A DNA stretch of 64,000 nucleotides from Saccharothrix luteola (GCF_020859565.1 NZ_JAJHUO010000007.1:62001-126000); one strand, 5' to 3'. Counted from the stretch's first letter, positions 18,075-27,465 are shown. Notes: a model not told the origin generated them from the letters alone. Numbers and translations are program-made.

Positions 18075-19298
18075 TCAGCCGATGGTGACCACCCGCGCCC
18101 ACGCCGGTGGCGAGTCCGGCACGTAGTCGGGATCGTCCTCGTCCCACCGGGACGGTCGGGGGAACAGGCCCACGACCGTCCGGCACGGTGGACGCGCACC
18201 CGGCCAGGGCGTCTGCCCGTCGGTCAGGGCGACGACGACGTCGGGGCGGGGGTTGCCGCGCAACGCCTTGGCGAAGCCGCTGCGCAGGTCCGTGCCGCCA
18301 CCGCCCACCAGCGGGATGCCCTCGGCACGGCACAACGGGTGCGTGACGTGGGCGGCGGCGTCGCACGACAGCACGGAGACGAGATCACGTCGACCGCCCA
18401 CCGCACGGACGATCGCGGCGATCTCGACGATCGCGCTGCCCAACTCGTCGTCGCTCACCGACCCCGAGGTGTCGACGATCACGCAGACGCGCGGCGGTCG
18501 TCGTCGCAGGCTCGGCAGGACGACCCCGGGCAGGCCGGCCGACCTGCGCGAAGGCCGACCGTAGGTGTAGTCCTCACCCGCGCCGGGCCCGGACACCGCC
18601 GAGCGGACCGCCGCCCCCAGGAGCTCGCGCCACGGCTGCGGCGGGTGGAACGCCTCCTGCGCCCACCGTTGCCAGCCCTTCGGCGCGTTGCCCGGACGTG
18701 CGGTGATGCCTTGGGCCACCCGGAACCGGACGGCGTCGCGTTCCTGCGCGCTGAGCCCGTTCGCGCCGTCCGGCCCCAGGTCCCACTCCCGCTCCAGCCC
18801 GTCGGCGCCGCTGCCGCAGTCCAGCCAGCCGAACCCGTCGGTGTGCGGCCCGAGCCGGAACTGGCGCAGGTAGTCCTCCATCAACTGCCCGTCGGGCAAC
18901 CTGAGCAGAGCCGGCTGGACGGCGCCCGCCGGCTTCGCCAGCCCCTCGCCGAACACGTCGTCGTTGATCTCGCAGTCCGCGGCGATGTTCATCCGCAACC
19001 GCTCCCCCGGCCCGGTCAGCCCGTGCTGCGCCGCGAACCGGTCGCCGCGCCCGTGGTGGTCGCGCAGCAGGTGCGAGACCTCGTGCACCCAGACCCCGGC
19101 CAACTCCTCCAACGGCGTCCGGTCCACGAACGCCGGCGAGACGTAGCAGCGCCAGTGCCGGTCCACCGCCATCGTGGGCACTCGCCGTGATTCCACCACG
19201 TGCAGCGCGAACAACGCCGTCGCCAGGTACGGCCGGCTGCGAACCGCGTGCAACCGGGCGGCGAAGAGCTTCTCCTCGTCCATGTCCCCCGGCGTCAT
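18075..19298 (-). CDS. VWA-like metallopeptidase-domain protein (DUF2201)
   Basis: A 407-residue protein of two parts. The N-terminal half has a zincin-like HEVSH motif (GVWVHEVSHLLRDHHGRGDR, about 80-100) within a DUF2201 metallopeptidase-like domain. The C-terminal half is a VWA-like domain with the metal-ion-dependent adhesion motif DTSGSVSDDE and later LTDGQTPWPG. Pairs of MoxR-type ATPase and VWA protein act as chaperone systems that mature metal enzymes or membrane complexes. The ATG overlaps the stop of the MoxR gene by four bases. Substrate unknown. Confidence 0.85.
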   Translation of the reverse strand: MTPGDMDEEKLFAARLHAVRSRPYLATALFALHVVESRRVPTMAVDRHWRCYVSPAFVDRTPLEELAGVWVHEVSHLLRDHHGRGDRFAAQHGLTGPGERLRMNIAADCEINDDVFGEGLAKPAGAVQPALLRLPDGQLMEDYLRQFRLGPHTDGFGWLDCGSGADGLEREWDLGPDGANGLSAQERDAVRFRVAQGITARPGNAPKGWQRWAQEAFHPPQPWRELLGAAVRSAVSGPGAGEDYTYGRPSRRSAGLPGVVLPSLRRRPPRVCVIVDTSGSVSDDELGSAIVEIAAIVRAVGGRRDLVSVLSCDAAAHVTHPLCRAEGIPLVGGGGTDLRSGFAKALRGNPRPDVVVALTDGQTPWPGARPPCRTVVGLFPRPSRWDEDDPDYVPDSPPAWARVVTIG

Positions 19299-20518
19299 CG
19301 GCGGGCGCCCGCGCCGACCGCCGCCCGGTCCGCCCGCCGCGACAGCGACACCGCGCCGGCCAGCCGCTCGATCGCCGCCGGCACCTGCCAGTCGTCGCGG
19401 CGCAGCGCGGCGAGCGTGGACGCCGGCACGACCACCAGGTCCGGCGCGCCGGTTTCCAGGGCCAGCACCAACAACGACCACGCGGCGTCCCAACGGGACC
19501 GCTCCGGCCGCCTGCGCACCGCCTCCACCACGCCGTCGAGCACCGTCTGACGCAGGTCGCCGCGCTCGGGCAGGACGGCCGCCGCCGGGTCCGCGAGCAG
19601 CTCCTCGGGATCCGGCAGGTCCATCCGGTCCAGACTGGCCAGCAGCTCCAGGCCCGGACCGTCGCCCACGGTGGCCCGCACCAGCATCGACAGCACCTCC
19701 CGGGAGGCACCGGCCGCCGTGGCGAAAGCGATCAGCCGCAACGTCATCTCCCAACTGCGCGGTGAGGGCCACGGACCGCCGCGGTTCGCCTCGCTCTTCG
19801 GAAGCTGGTGCACCAACCCGGGACGTGCGGCCAGGAGCTCGCACACCGCCCGACGGGCGAACGCCACGGCGTCGGTCAGCCGTGCCGGGTCCAGCCTCGG
19901 CAGCGCCGCTTCCGGCCACGTCCCGCCCAGCCCGCGCACCACGACCTCGTGGTCGTAGCTCCACCGCAGGTGGACGAACCGGTTGGCCAGCGGTGGGCTG
20001 AGCTCCCAGCCGTCGGCCGCGGACGAGCGCGGGTTGGCGGCGGCCACGATCCGGACACCGGGCGGTAGCCGCAGCGCGCCGATCCGGCGTTCGAGCACCA
20101 CGCGCAGCAGCGCGGCCTGGACCGCGGGTGGCGCGGTGGACAGCTCGTCGAGGAACAACAGCCCCCGGCCGGCCCGGACCAGGCGCACGGCCCAGTCGGG
20201 CGGGGCCATCGGGACCCCTTGCACGGCCGGGTCGTCGCCGACCACCGGCAGGCCGGAGAAGTCGGACGGCTCGTGCACGCTGGCGATCACCGTGGTCAGC
20301 GGCAGTTCGAGGGTGTCGGCGAGCTGGGTGAGGGCCGCGGTCTTGCCGATGCCCGGCTCGCCCCACAGCAGCACCGGCAGGTCGGCGGACACGGCCAGGG
20401 TCAGGGCTTCCAGCTGGAGGTCGGGACGCGGCTCGGTGGTCGTGTCCTGGAGCAGGGCGAGCAGGTCGGCGGCGGCGTCCATCGGTCGGACGTGGGCCGC
20501 TTCGGCGAAAGTGCGCAT
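19295..20518 (-). CDS. MoxR-type AAA+ ATPase
   Basis: A 407-residue ATPase. Walker A is WGEPGIGKTAALTQL (about 53-67), Walker B is GLLFLDELSTAPPAVQAALL with the MoxR helix 2 pattern, and the sensor region reads AAANPRSSAADGWELSPPLA, NRF. It has a long C-terminal extension after the lid domain. It is the middle gene of an operon of three with the VWA-like protein downstream (4-base overlap) and an uncharacterised protein upstream. The set resembles a MoxR-VWA chaperone module. Confidence 0.92.
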   Translation of the reverse strand: MRTFAEAAHVRPMDAAADLLALLQDTTTEPRPDLQLEALTLAVSADLPVLLWGEPGIGKTAALTQLADTLELPLTTVIASVHEPSDFSGLPVVGDDPAVQGVPMAPPDWAVRLVRAGRGLLFLDELSTAPPAVQAALLRVVLERRIGALRLPPGVRIVAAANPRSSAADGWELSPPLANRFVHLRWSYDHEVVVRGLGGTWPEAALPRLDPARLTDAVAFARRAVCELLAARPGLVHQLPKSEANRGGPWPSPRSWEMTLRLIAFATAAGASREVLSMLVRATVGDGPGLELLASLDRMDLPDPEELLADPAAAVLPERGDLRQTVLDGVVEAVRRRPERSRWDAAWSLLVLALETGAPDLVVVPASTLAALRRDDWQVPAAIERLAGAVSLSRRADRAAVGAGARR

Positions 20519-20587
20519 GTTCCGGTCACCTTTGGGGTCGAGTCGGGGGGCCGTGAGGTCGGCCGGTGGGTCGAGCGAGGTGTGAGG

Positions 20588-21910
20588 TCAGCGGCTGATC
20601 GCGTGGCGCGGGTGCGACCGGACGTCACGGCGGCGGGTGTCCCGGGCGGCCGGCCCTGGTCCGGACCCGGCGAGCCCGGCCCGGAACAGCCCGTGCGCCA
20701 CCCGACCACGCGCCGCCGCCTCCAACTCGTCGCGCAACGCCCCGCTGCGGAGCAGCACGTCGGGTCCGAGCAGTCGTTCAACGGTCGCGAGGGCGCCTTC
20801 GGTGTCCCCGTGGTCCAGCCGGGCGCGAACGTCCACAAGGGACTCCGGCCGCCGGTGCGCGTCGTCGATCACCCGCAGGCACGGCAACGGAGGGCCGCCG
20901 AACGCGACCAGCAGCTCCTCGCGGCGGATCTCGTCGGGGTCGTGGTCCAGCGGGACGAGGACGCCGTCCACCACGCCGATGCGGTGCGTGGCGCCACGGC
21001 AGTCGACCAGGCGCGCGTGCCCCGGGCCGTCCGGGCTCGGTGACGCGCCGGCCGGCCGGTGATCCGGCACGAGCGCCGACGCGACGAGCGGGTGCAGCCG
21101 GTCGACGTCGATCAACCCCGCGCGGAGCAGTTCCAGGTCGGGGAGCACCCGGGTCGCGGCGTCCGGCAGGACCGGCCACGCGCGGCTGCGACCTCTCGGC
21201 GGCGCCACCGTGATCCCTGCCGGGGCCAGCACCAGCCGGCGTCGGCTGTCGAGCCGCACGGTGACGAGGCCGTCCACACGTCCCTCCGCGCGCAGCAGCA
21301 ACGCAGCCTCCGCCGGCCACCGGTCGACGGCGAAGCCGCTCAACTCCGCCGCCACCCCGTCACCGATCGTGCTCCCGGACCGCTCCCCCAGCTCACCGGC
21401 CCTGCGCACGTCCCACAGGTGGCGGTGCAGGTCCAGGCGGAACCGCCGGTCGGGGCGGGGGTGGGGGTGCAGGCCGGCCCCGTCCCTCGGCCGGGACGGC
21501 ACCCACAGCGCGAGGCTGATCCGCTGGCCGGCGTCGGCCCACGACGGCGGTGTGCGCGCCACCAGGTGCACCTCGCCGTCGGCCGTCGAGGGGTACCGCG
21601 CCAGGGACACGGTGAGGCCGGGCCGCAACAGGCCGTCCGGCGCGATCCTCGGGAAGTGCCAGCGCAGCAGGTCGGGAGCCAGTTGGCGGAGGTCGGCGCG
21701 GACCTGTGCCGCGAGGAGCCGGCCGTGGGCGCGACCCACGGCTCGCAGGTTCAGGTCCACGTCGACGCGCGCGGCGGCGCAGGCTCCGGCCCAGTCGCCC
21801 ACCAGCCGGCGGGCGGTCGCCGATTCGATCATCGGCGGCGGCACGGCGAACTCGCGCACGTGCGCCCAGAAGAAGAGGCGGTCGTTCTCATTCGCGGTCA
21901 AGGGGCGCAT
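20588..21910 (-). CDS. uncharacterised protein of the MoxR-VWA operon
   Basis: A 440-residue soluble protein without transmembrane helices. It begins MRPLTANENDRLFFWAHVRE and has a conserved-looking N-terminal patch, PPPMIESATARRLVGDWAGA then CAAARVDVDLNL. The middle is Arg/Leu-rich, with a segment LVDCRGATHRIGVVDGVLVP. I do not recognise a domain. Its position as first gene of the operon and its length, similar to other actinomycete MoxR neighbours, suggest it is the client or an adaptor of the chaperone. The ATG after GGTGAG is preferred over a GTG two codons earlier. Confidence 0.7.
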   Translation of the reverse strand: MRPLTANENDRLFFWAHVREFAVPPPMIESATARRLVGDWAGACAAARVDVDLNLRAVGRAHGRLLAAQVRADLRQLAPDLLRWHFPRIAPDGLLRPGLTVSLARYPSTADGEVHLVARTPPSWADAGQRISLALWVPSRPRDGAGLHPHPRPDRRFRLDLHRHLWDVRRAGELGERSGSTIGDGVAAELSGFAVDRWPAEAALLLRAEGRVDGLVTVRLDSRRRLVLAPAGITVAPPRGRSRAWPVLPDAATRVLPDLELLRAGLIDVDRLHPLVASALVPDHRPAGASPSPDGPGHARLVDCRGATHRIGVVDGVLVPLDHDPDEIRREELLVAFGGPPLPCLRVIDDAHRRPESLVDVRARLDHGDTEGALATVERLLGPDVLLRSGALRDELEAAARGRVAHGLFRAGLAGSGPGPAARDTRRRDVRSHPRHAISR

Positions 21911-22005
21911 CAGCACTCACCTTGTGCGAAGAGAACCTCCGATCCGTTCACGTAGGTAACCATCGCCGGGAGCGTACCAGGATCGACAACGAGCGGGTCC
22001 GGTTC

Positions 22006-22032
22006 TGTTACCTCTGCCCGCCGGCTCTCGTC
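22006..22032 (+). promoter_or_regulatory. ECF41-type promoter
   Basis: TGTTACC, a 16-base spacer, then CGTC. This closely matches the promoter I recall for ECF41 sigma factors (TGTCACA, 16 bases, CGTC). It lies 61 bases before the VOC gene, which is co-transcribed with an ECF41 sigma gene, so autoregulation is likely. Confidence 0.65.
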
Positions 22033-22092
22033 ATACCGGCGACGACCGAGTGCGCCCACCGGTCGTCCGACCTGAGTGGAGTGAAGAGCAGG

Positions 22093-22488
22093 ATGCTGAC
22101 GAACATCATGTACGTGACGGTCTACGTCACCGACCAGGACCGCGCGCTGGAGTTCTACGCGGAAGGGCTCGGTTTGGAGAAGCACGTCGACTACCCCGGG
22201 CCGGACGGGCGCTTCCTCACCGTGGGCGCGCCCGGTAGCGCGGTCAAGATCATCCTCTGGCCGCACGCGCCGGCCGCCGGACACCCGGCCGAGCCGGGCG
22301 CCGCGCCCGGTCCGCTCATCCTCGAGTCGGACGACCTGAGGAAGGACTTCGAGGTGTTCCGCCGGCGTGGCGTGACGTTCGTCAAGCCCGAGCCGGTGGA
22401 CTACCCGTTCGGCGTTCGCGTGGAGGCGGTGGATCCGGACGGCAACCGGATCTCGCTCCGCCAGCAGCCCCGCGGCGCCGGCAGGTGA
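22093..22488 (+). CDS. VOC (glyoxalase/bleomycin-resistance fold) protein
   Basis: A 131-residue member of the vicinal-oxygen-chelate superfamily. It starts MLTNIMYVTVYVTDQDRALE, with two beta-alpha-beta-beta-beta modules: first FYAEGLGLEKHVDYPGPDGR and second VKPEPVDYPFGVRVEAVDPD ending GNRISL. The start follows GTGAAGAGCAGG. Its stop overlaps the ECF41 sigma gene start by four bases. ECF41 factors usually regulate one neighbouring small enzyme gene; here that gene appears to be this VOC protein. Substrate unknown. Confidence 0.88.
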   Translation: MLTNIMYVTVYVTDQDRALEFYAEGLGLEKHVDYPGPDGRFLTVGAPGSAVKIILWPHAPAAGHPAEPGAAPGPLILESDDLRKDFEVFRRRGVTFVKPEPVDYPFGVRVEAVDPDGNRISLRQQPRGAGR

Positions 22489-23363
22489 CCGACGCGGGCC
22501 GGGGGAACCCGGTGGCCGAGGCGTTCGAGGGGCAGCGGGACCGGCTGCGCGCGATCGCGCACCGCGTGCTCGGGTCGCACGCCGACGCGGAGGACGTGGT
22601 GCAGGAGGCGTGGCTGCGACTGTCCCGCCAGGACGCGGCGGCCATCGGGAACCTGGCGGGCTGGCTGACCACGGTGGTCGGCCGGCTCAGCCTGGACGTC
22701 CTGCGTGCGCGCCAGACCCGTCCCGAGGCGTCCTACGACAGCCGCCTGCCCGAGCTGGTGGTGACCGTCGACGACGGCGCCGCGCCGGAGGACGACGTGG
22801 CGCTCGCCGACTCGGTCGGGCTCGCGCTGCTCGTCGTGCTGGAGTCGCTGCGGCCGGGCGAGCGGCTGGCGTTCGTGCTGCACGACCTGTTCGCGGTGCC
22901 GTTCGACGAGATCGGCCGGATCCTCGGCAAGTCGACCGACGCCACCAAGATGCTCGCCGGCCGCGCCCGGCGGAAGGTGCGGGCGACCGGGCGGCCGGAG
23001 GTCCCCGGGCGGGAGCAGCGGGAGGTCGTGCAGGCCTTCCTGGCGGCGGCTCGCGACGGCGACTTCGAAGGGCTGCTGCGCGTGCTCGACCCCGACGTGC
23101 GGCTCACCGCCGACACCCCCGACGGCCGTGTCGTCGTCCTCGGCGCCACCAAGGTGGCCACTGGCGCACGGCTGGCCGCCGGCGCGGCCGGGCACGGGCT
23201 GGCCGTGCTCGTCAACGGCCGTCCGGGCGTGGTGTCCTGGCGCGACGACGGCACCCCGCTCGCGGTCATGGCCTTCACCGTCGTGGACGGCCGGATCGCC
23301 GGGATCGCGATCGTGTCCGACCCCGCCAAGCTCGCGTCCACGGACCTGCCGGGGCCACCGTGA
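22485..23363 (+). CDS. sigJ: ECF41-family RNA polymerase sigma factor (SigJ-like)
   Basis: A 292-residue sigma factor. Sigma-2 is at about 10-85 (LRAIAHRVLGSHADAEDVVQ then EAWLRLSRQD), sigma-4 at about 115-170 (LLVVLESLRPGERLAFVLHD, FAVPFDEIGRILGKST), and a C-terminal SnoaL-like domain (about 185-285) has REVVQAFLAAARDGDFEGLL and DPDVRLTADTPDG. The SnoaL-like extension is the mark of the ECF41/SigJ group, where it controls activity without an anti-sigma factor. GTG start, coupled to the VOC gene. A target promoter lies upstream of that gene. Confidence 0.92.
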   Translation: MTDAGRGNPVAEAFEGQRDRLRAIAHRVLGSHADAEDVVQEAWLRLSRQDAAAIGNLAGWLTTVVGRLSLDVLRARQTRPEASYDSRLPELVVTVDDGAAPEDDVALADSVGLALLVVLESLRPGERLAFVLHDLFAVPFDEIGRILGKSTDATKMLAGRARRKVRATGRPEVPGREQREVVQAFLAAARDGDFEGLLRVLDPDVRLTADTPDGRVVVLGATKVATGARLAAGAAGHGLAVLVNGRPGVVSWRDDGTPLAVMAFTVVDGRIAGIAIVSDPAKLASTDLPGPP

Positions 23364-23431
23364 GGCCCTCGGAACCACTCAGCCACGAACCCGTCAGTCC
23401 GAAGTGGACCTCACGCGGGAATTCGTCTCCG

Positions 23432-23990
23432 TCACCGGGACGTGCGGTCCAAGCGGGTGCGGCCGGTGAGCGAGAGGGTGCGGGCCAGGTCGCCGGGGGT
23501 GACGAAGTTCGGGGCGGCTGCGTGGGCGCGGACGGCCTCCAGGCAGTCGTGCGGCTGGTCCGGGGTGCCGCGGCCGGGAGGTGGAGTCCGGTTTCGGCGG
23601 CGTAGTCGGCGAGGAGCGGGCCGAGGTCGGTCGGTGCGCCGGTGCGCCCGGTCGGGGTGGTGAACGGCAGGGTCGCGTGCTGCCGCGCCCAGTCCAGTGG
23701 TGACCCGTCGTCGGGCTGGGCGCCGACGTCCAGCGCGCAGGGGCCGGCCGGGTCCGCCTCGCGGTGGCGGCGGTAGACGAATTCGGAGCAGATCATGAGT
23801 GTGCGGCCTTGACCGCCGCCGTCGAAGGCGGCGATGGCCGACGACAGCGGCCCGTCGCCGGAACGAACCAGGTCCGCACCCGTCCGCGCGCCCCGCGGTC
23901 GCCTGGGGCCGGCACCGGACCGGAGCCGACGACCGAGTCGCCGCTCATCTCCGCCTCACCGATGCCACCCGCTCGTGTCGTGATCCACCC
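23432..23990 (-). pseudogene. frameshifted permuted-papain (YiiX/NlpC-P60-like) enzyme gene
   Basis: The first part in one minus-strand frame contains SSAIAAFDGGGQGRTLMICS followed by EFVYRRHREADPAG, the active-site Cys-Ser-Glu-Phe-Val-Tyr pattern of permuted papain-fold amidases. The reading of this frame stops making sense near 23575, and a second frame continues with HDCLEAVRAHAAAPNFVTPG then DLARTLSLTGRTRL before a stop, the usual Val-Thr-Pro-Gly-Asp-Leu ending. One indel around 23570-23585 would join them. The 5' end is also unclear. Most likely decayed, unless a sequencing error is involved. Confidence 0.5.
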
Positions 23991-24213
23991 TGTTCGCGGC
24001 GGCGTGCCCGAAGGGCGACCGGCCGACCTGCCGGTGACCGTCTGAGTTCAGTCGCGGCGTACGGCCGTGCGGAGGACGTGGGAAGACACCGGCGTGCGGG
24101 CGTCGGAGAACAGGAACCGGTCGAGCCGATCGCCCGGCTGACCGCAGTGGTCCCCCAGTCGAACCGGAGCGGCGAGCCCATCGCCACCGCACCGGGCGTT
24201 GACACCGCGCTGA

Positions 24214-24239
24214 AGATCCCATGAACACGTGATGTGGCG
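24214..24239 (+). promoter_or_regulatory. 26-base cluster-boundary element, left copy
   Basis: Contains GAACACGTGATGT with a CACGTG core at 24226-24231, 75 bases before the first monooxygenase start. All 26 bases are repeated exactly, on the opposite strand, at 49591-49616. Probable binding site of a pathway regulator. Confidence 0.75.
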
Positions 24240-24300
24240 GCACGGCCGACGCTGGACGCTGCCCGTATCACGTCGGTCCCGGAGGTGGGGGAAAGAGTGC

Positions 24301-26043
24301 ATGGACAACGTTCCCGTAGTCGTGGTCGGCGCAGGCCCCGTCGGGATGATGACGGCGCTGGAACTGGCCCACCACGGTGTGGCGTGCCTGCTCGTCGAGC
24401 AGAACGCCGGTCCGACCGCGCACCCGAAGATGGAGTTCAGCAACCCCCGGACGATGGAGCACCACGCGAGGCTGGGCTCGGCGGCGGACATCCGGCGGTC
24501 GGGGGTGCCGCCCGAGTACCCCTTCGACGTCATCTGGTCCACCGGGCTGGACGGCGAGCGGCTCGCGCTCTGGGAGCAACCCTCGGTTGAGCGGAAGTGG
24601 CAGCAGATCAGGGAGCACAACGACGGCAGCCAGCCCAGCCAGCCGTACCAGCGGATCTCGCAGACCGACCTCGAGCCGATCCTGCTCTCCCGCTGCCGCC
24701 GCCACCCGCTGATCGACCTGCGCCTGCGCTGGAGGTTCGACTCGCTCGAACCGGACGACGACGGTGTCACCAGCACTTTCCTGGACCTGGCGAGCGGTGC
24801 CGCGCGGTCGGTGCGTTCGCGGTACCTGGCCGCCTGCGACGGCGCGAGCAGCACCATCCGCCAGGCCGTCGGCATCCCGCTGAGCAGCGGTGGTGTCGCC
24901 GACGGCACCAGCGGCGGTGTCCGCGACCTGCCGGCCGCCTTCTCGGTGACCTTCCGCACCGCCGACGACAGCACCCTGTTCCGGCACGGCTACTTCTGGC
25001 ACTACTTCACGAACCGCTACGTGCTCATCTCGCTCGACGAGGCAGGCACCTGGGCGTTCCACTCCCTGCGCCCGGCCGACTTCGACCCGCCACCCGCCGA
25101 CACGGCAGCGTGGATGCGCTCCCTGCTCAACGTCGACCTGGCCGTCGACCACGTGCACGTCTCCTCGCGCTGGACGCCGAGGTACCTGATCGCCGACAAC
25201 TACCGGTCCGACCGGGTCCTGCTCGCGGGCGACGCCGCGCACCAGATGTTCCCCGCCGGCAGCCACGGCATGAACACCGGCGTGGGCGACGCGGTCGACC
25301 TGGGTTGGAAGCTGGCGGCACTGGTCAACGGCTACGGCGGGCCAGGGCTGCTGGACAGCTACGAGGTGGAGCGGCGGCCGGTCGGCCTGCGGAACATGGC
25401 CATGTCGCGCGAGCACCTCGAGGTGCACTTCCGGTTCATGCGGCTCATCGGCGACGGCGCGACACCGGCGCAGCTGGGCCGGTTCCTCGGCGCGCAGCCC
25501 GGCGAGAACACCTACGAGGGCATCTACCTCGACTACCGGTACGCGGGCTCGCCGATCGTCTGCGCCGACGGCACCGCCGAGCCGGCCTCCGACCCGCTGC
25601 GCTACGTCCCGAGCACCTGGCCGGGCGCCCGCCCGCCGAGCCTGCTGCTGGCCGACGGCAGTCAGCTCTTCGACCGGTTCGGCCCCGAGTTCACGTTGGT
25701 GGACACGGCAGGGGACGGACGGGCCGACGCCCTGCTGGCCGGCGCGGCCGACCGGGGCTTGCCGGTCCGCCACCTCGTGGTCCGGGAACGCCGGGTGCGC
25801 GAGCTGTGGGAACGCGACTTGGTACTCGTGCGCCCGGACCACCACGTCGCGTGGAGGGGGAACCGATCCCCGACCGACCCGACCGAGGTCGTCGACCGGG
25901 TCAGGGGCGCGACGGGTGGGCCGGCCGCGCCGCCGGCGGGCTCCACCGGTTCGGGCCGCACCGCCGGGAAGAACGTGCACCACCCCGTAAGAGGCATCGC
26001 AGATTCGCATTCAGGAGGCCCTCGTGGCGACCGAACCGTCTAG
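24301..26043 (+). CDS. FAD-dependent aromatic monooxygenase A
   Basis: A 580-residue flavin hydroxylase of the MhpA/PgaE class (group A, p-hydroxybenzoate hydroxylase fold). FAD-binding GxGxxG is VVVGAGPVGMMTALELA (about 7-23), the DG motif is YLAACDGASSTIRQAVG, and the second FAD motif is RVLLAGDAAHQMFPAGSHGM, NTG. A C-terminal thioredoxin-like domain (about 420-540) ends WERDLVLVRPDHHVAWRGN, identical in form to monooxygenase C of the cluster, so the two are paralogues. Start ATG after GGGGGAAAG. It overlaps the MFS gene by 20 bases, forming an operon downstream of the 26-base element. Likely hydroxylates the pathway's aromatic product. Confidence 0.9.
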   Translation: MDNVPVVVVGAGPVGMMTALELAHHGVACLLVEQNAGPTAHPKMEFSNPRTMEHHARLGSAADIRRSGVPPEYPFDVIWSTGLDGERLALWEQPSVERKWQQIREHNDGSQPSQPYQRISQTDLEPILLSRCRRHPLIDLRLRWRFDSLEPDDDGVTSTFLDLASGAARSVRSRYLAACDGASSTIRQAVGIPLSSGGVADGTSGGVRDLPAAFSVTFRTADDSTLFRHGYFWHYFTNRYVLISLDEAGTWAFHSLRPADFDPPPADTAAWMRSLLNVDLAVDHVHVSSRWTPRYLIADNYRSDRVLLAGDAAHQMFPAGSHGMNTGVGDAVDLGWKLAALVNGYGGPGLLDSYEVERRPVGLRNMAMSREHLEVHFRFMRLIGDGATPAQLGRFLGAQPGENTYEGIYLDYRYAGSPIVCADGTAEPASDPLRYVPSTWPGARPPSLLLADGSQLFDRFGPEFTLVDTAGDGRADALLAGAADRGLPVRHLVVRERRVRELWERDLVLVRPDHHVAWRGNRSPTDPTEVVDRVRGATGGPAAPPAGSTGSGRTAGKNVHHPVRGIADSHSGGPRGDRTV

Positions 26044-27454
26044 CTCGACCCGCGGCGACACGAAAGAGGGAACCCGGCCCGCCTGGCTGGTCCTGGTGCT
26101 GGTGTGCGCTTGCCAGTTCATGGTGATCCTCGACGCGTCCATCATCAACGTCGCCCTGCCCTCGGTCGACCGGGACCTCGGCTTCTCCGACACCGGCCTG
26201 GCCTGGGTGGTGAACGGCTACCTGCTCACCTTCGCCGGCTTCATGCTGCTGGGTGGCCGCGCCGCCGACCTGTTCGGCCAGCGCCGGGTGTTGATCGCCG
26301 GGATGTTCCTGTTCTCCGCCGCGAGCCTGGCCGCCGGCCTGGCGAGCTCACCGGAGGTCCTGGTCGGGGCCCGGGTCGTGCAGGGCATGGGTGCCGCCAT
26401 GCTCGCTCCGACGACGCTGGCCGTGATCAACACCACCTTCACCGCCGAAGGCGCGCGCGCCAAGGCGTTCGGCGCCTGGGCCGCCTCGGGCGGTGTGGGC
26501 GGGATGGCCGGCGCGGTCGTGGGCGGCGCTCTCACCACGGGCCTGTCGTGGCGGTGGGTGTTCCTGATCAACGTGCCGATCGGAGCGGCGTTGATCGTGG
26601 TGGCGGTCATGGCGCTGTCGGGCGCCCGGGGTGCCCGGAACCAGTCGCTGGACGTCGTCGGCGCGGTCACCGGCACGCTCGGGCTGGCCGCCCTGATCTA
26701 CGGGATCATGCAGACCGTCGACCACGGCTGGGGTTCGGGGCTGGTCATCGGGCCCATCGCGGCGGGCTTGCTGCTGCTCGTCGCGTTCGTCCTGGTGGAG
26801 GTCCGCTTCGCCGCCCAGCCGATGATGCCGCTGCGGCTGTTCCGCATCCGGAGCGTGGTCGTCGGCAACAGCATGCTGCTGCTCTTCGGCGGGATCGCCA
26901 TCGCGATGTGGTACTTCACGTCGCTGTTCCTGCAGAACGTGCTCGCCTACAGCGCGCTCGAGGCCGGACTCGGGCAGACGCCCGCGGCGGTGATGTTCCT
27001 GCTGGTCGCGCGGTGGGCCGCGGGTCTGCTGCCGCGTGCCGGTGTGCGTCGCCTGGTCCTGGTCGGCAGCGCCTGCTTCGTGGCCGGTTTCGGTTGGCTC
27101 TCCCGAGCGGACGCGGACACCGGCTACGTCACCGGCCTGCTCGGGCCCACGCTGCTCATCGCGATCGGGATCGGGTTCGCCTTCCCCACCTTCATGGCCG
27201 CGGCGACCGCCGAGGCGCCCGAGGGCGACGCGGGCATCGTCGGCGGTCTGGCCAACACCGCCAACCAACTGGGCGGGTCGTTGGGCCTGGCGGTGCTCGC
27301 GACGGTCGCCGGCGCCAAGACCGCGTCGGAGGCGGACAGCGGCTCACCGTCCGCCCTCGCCTCCGGCTACGGCGTGGTCTTCCTCATCGCGGCCGGACTC
27401 GCCGTGGGCATCGCGGCGATCAGCCTCCTGCTGCCGAAGACCCGGCGCGCCTGA
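26024..27454 (+). CDS. MFS drug exporter, EmrB/QacA (DHA2) family
   Basis: A 476-residue transporter with 14 predicted helices. Motif A is LLGGRAADLFGQRRV between helices 2 and 3; motif D1 is near LDASIINVALPSVDRDLGFS in helix 1; motif C-like ASGGVGGMAGAVVGGAL is in helix 5. These mark drug:H+ antiporters of the DHA2 group. GTG start after AGGAGG, overlapping the monooxygenase A stop. It probably exports the cluster's product and gives self-resistance (inference from context). A strong terminator follows. Confidence 0.93.
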   Translation: MATEPSSSTRGDTKEGTRPAWLVLVLVCACQFMVILDASIINVALPSVDRDLGFSDTGLAWVVNGYLLTFAGFMLLGGRAADLFGQRRVLIAGMFLFSAASLAAGLASSPEVLVGARVVQGMGAAMLAPTTLAVINTTFTAEGARAKAFGAWAASGGVGGMAGAVVGGALTTGLSWRWVFLINVPIGAALIVVAVMALSGARGARNQSLDVVGAVTGTLGLAALIYGIMQTVDHGWGSGLVIGPIAAGLLLLVAFVLVEVRFAAQPMMPLRLFRIRSVVVGNSMLLLFGGIAIAMWYFTSLFLQNVLAYSALEAGLGQTPAAVMFLLVARWAAGLLPRAGVRRLVLVGSACFVAGFGWLSRADADTGYVTGLLGPTLLIAIGIGFAFPTFMAAATAEAPEGDAGIVGGLANTANQLGGSLGLAVLATVAGAKTASEADSGSPSALASGYGVVFLIAAGLAVGIAAISLLLPKTRRA

Positions 27455-27465
27455 CCCGAAGCCGC

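Noticed and set aside
24048..24974. A 308-codon minus-strand open frame across the left boundary element
   Set aside because: Most of it is antisense to monooxygenase A. The last 55 codons look mildly protein-like but have no recognisable domain and no start.
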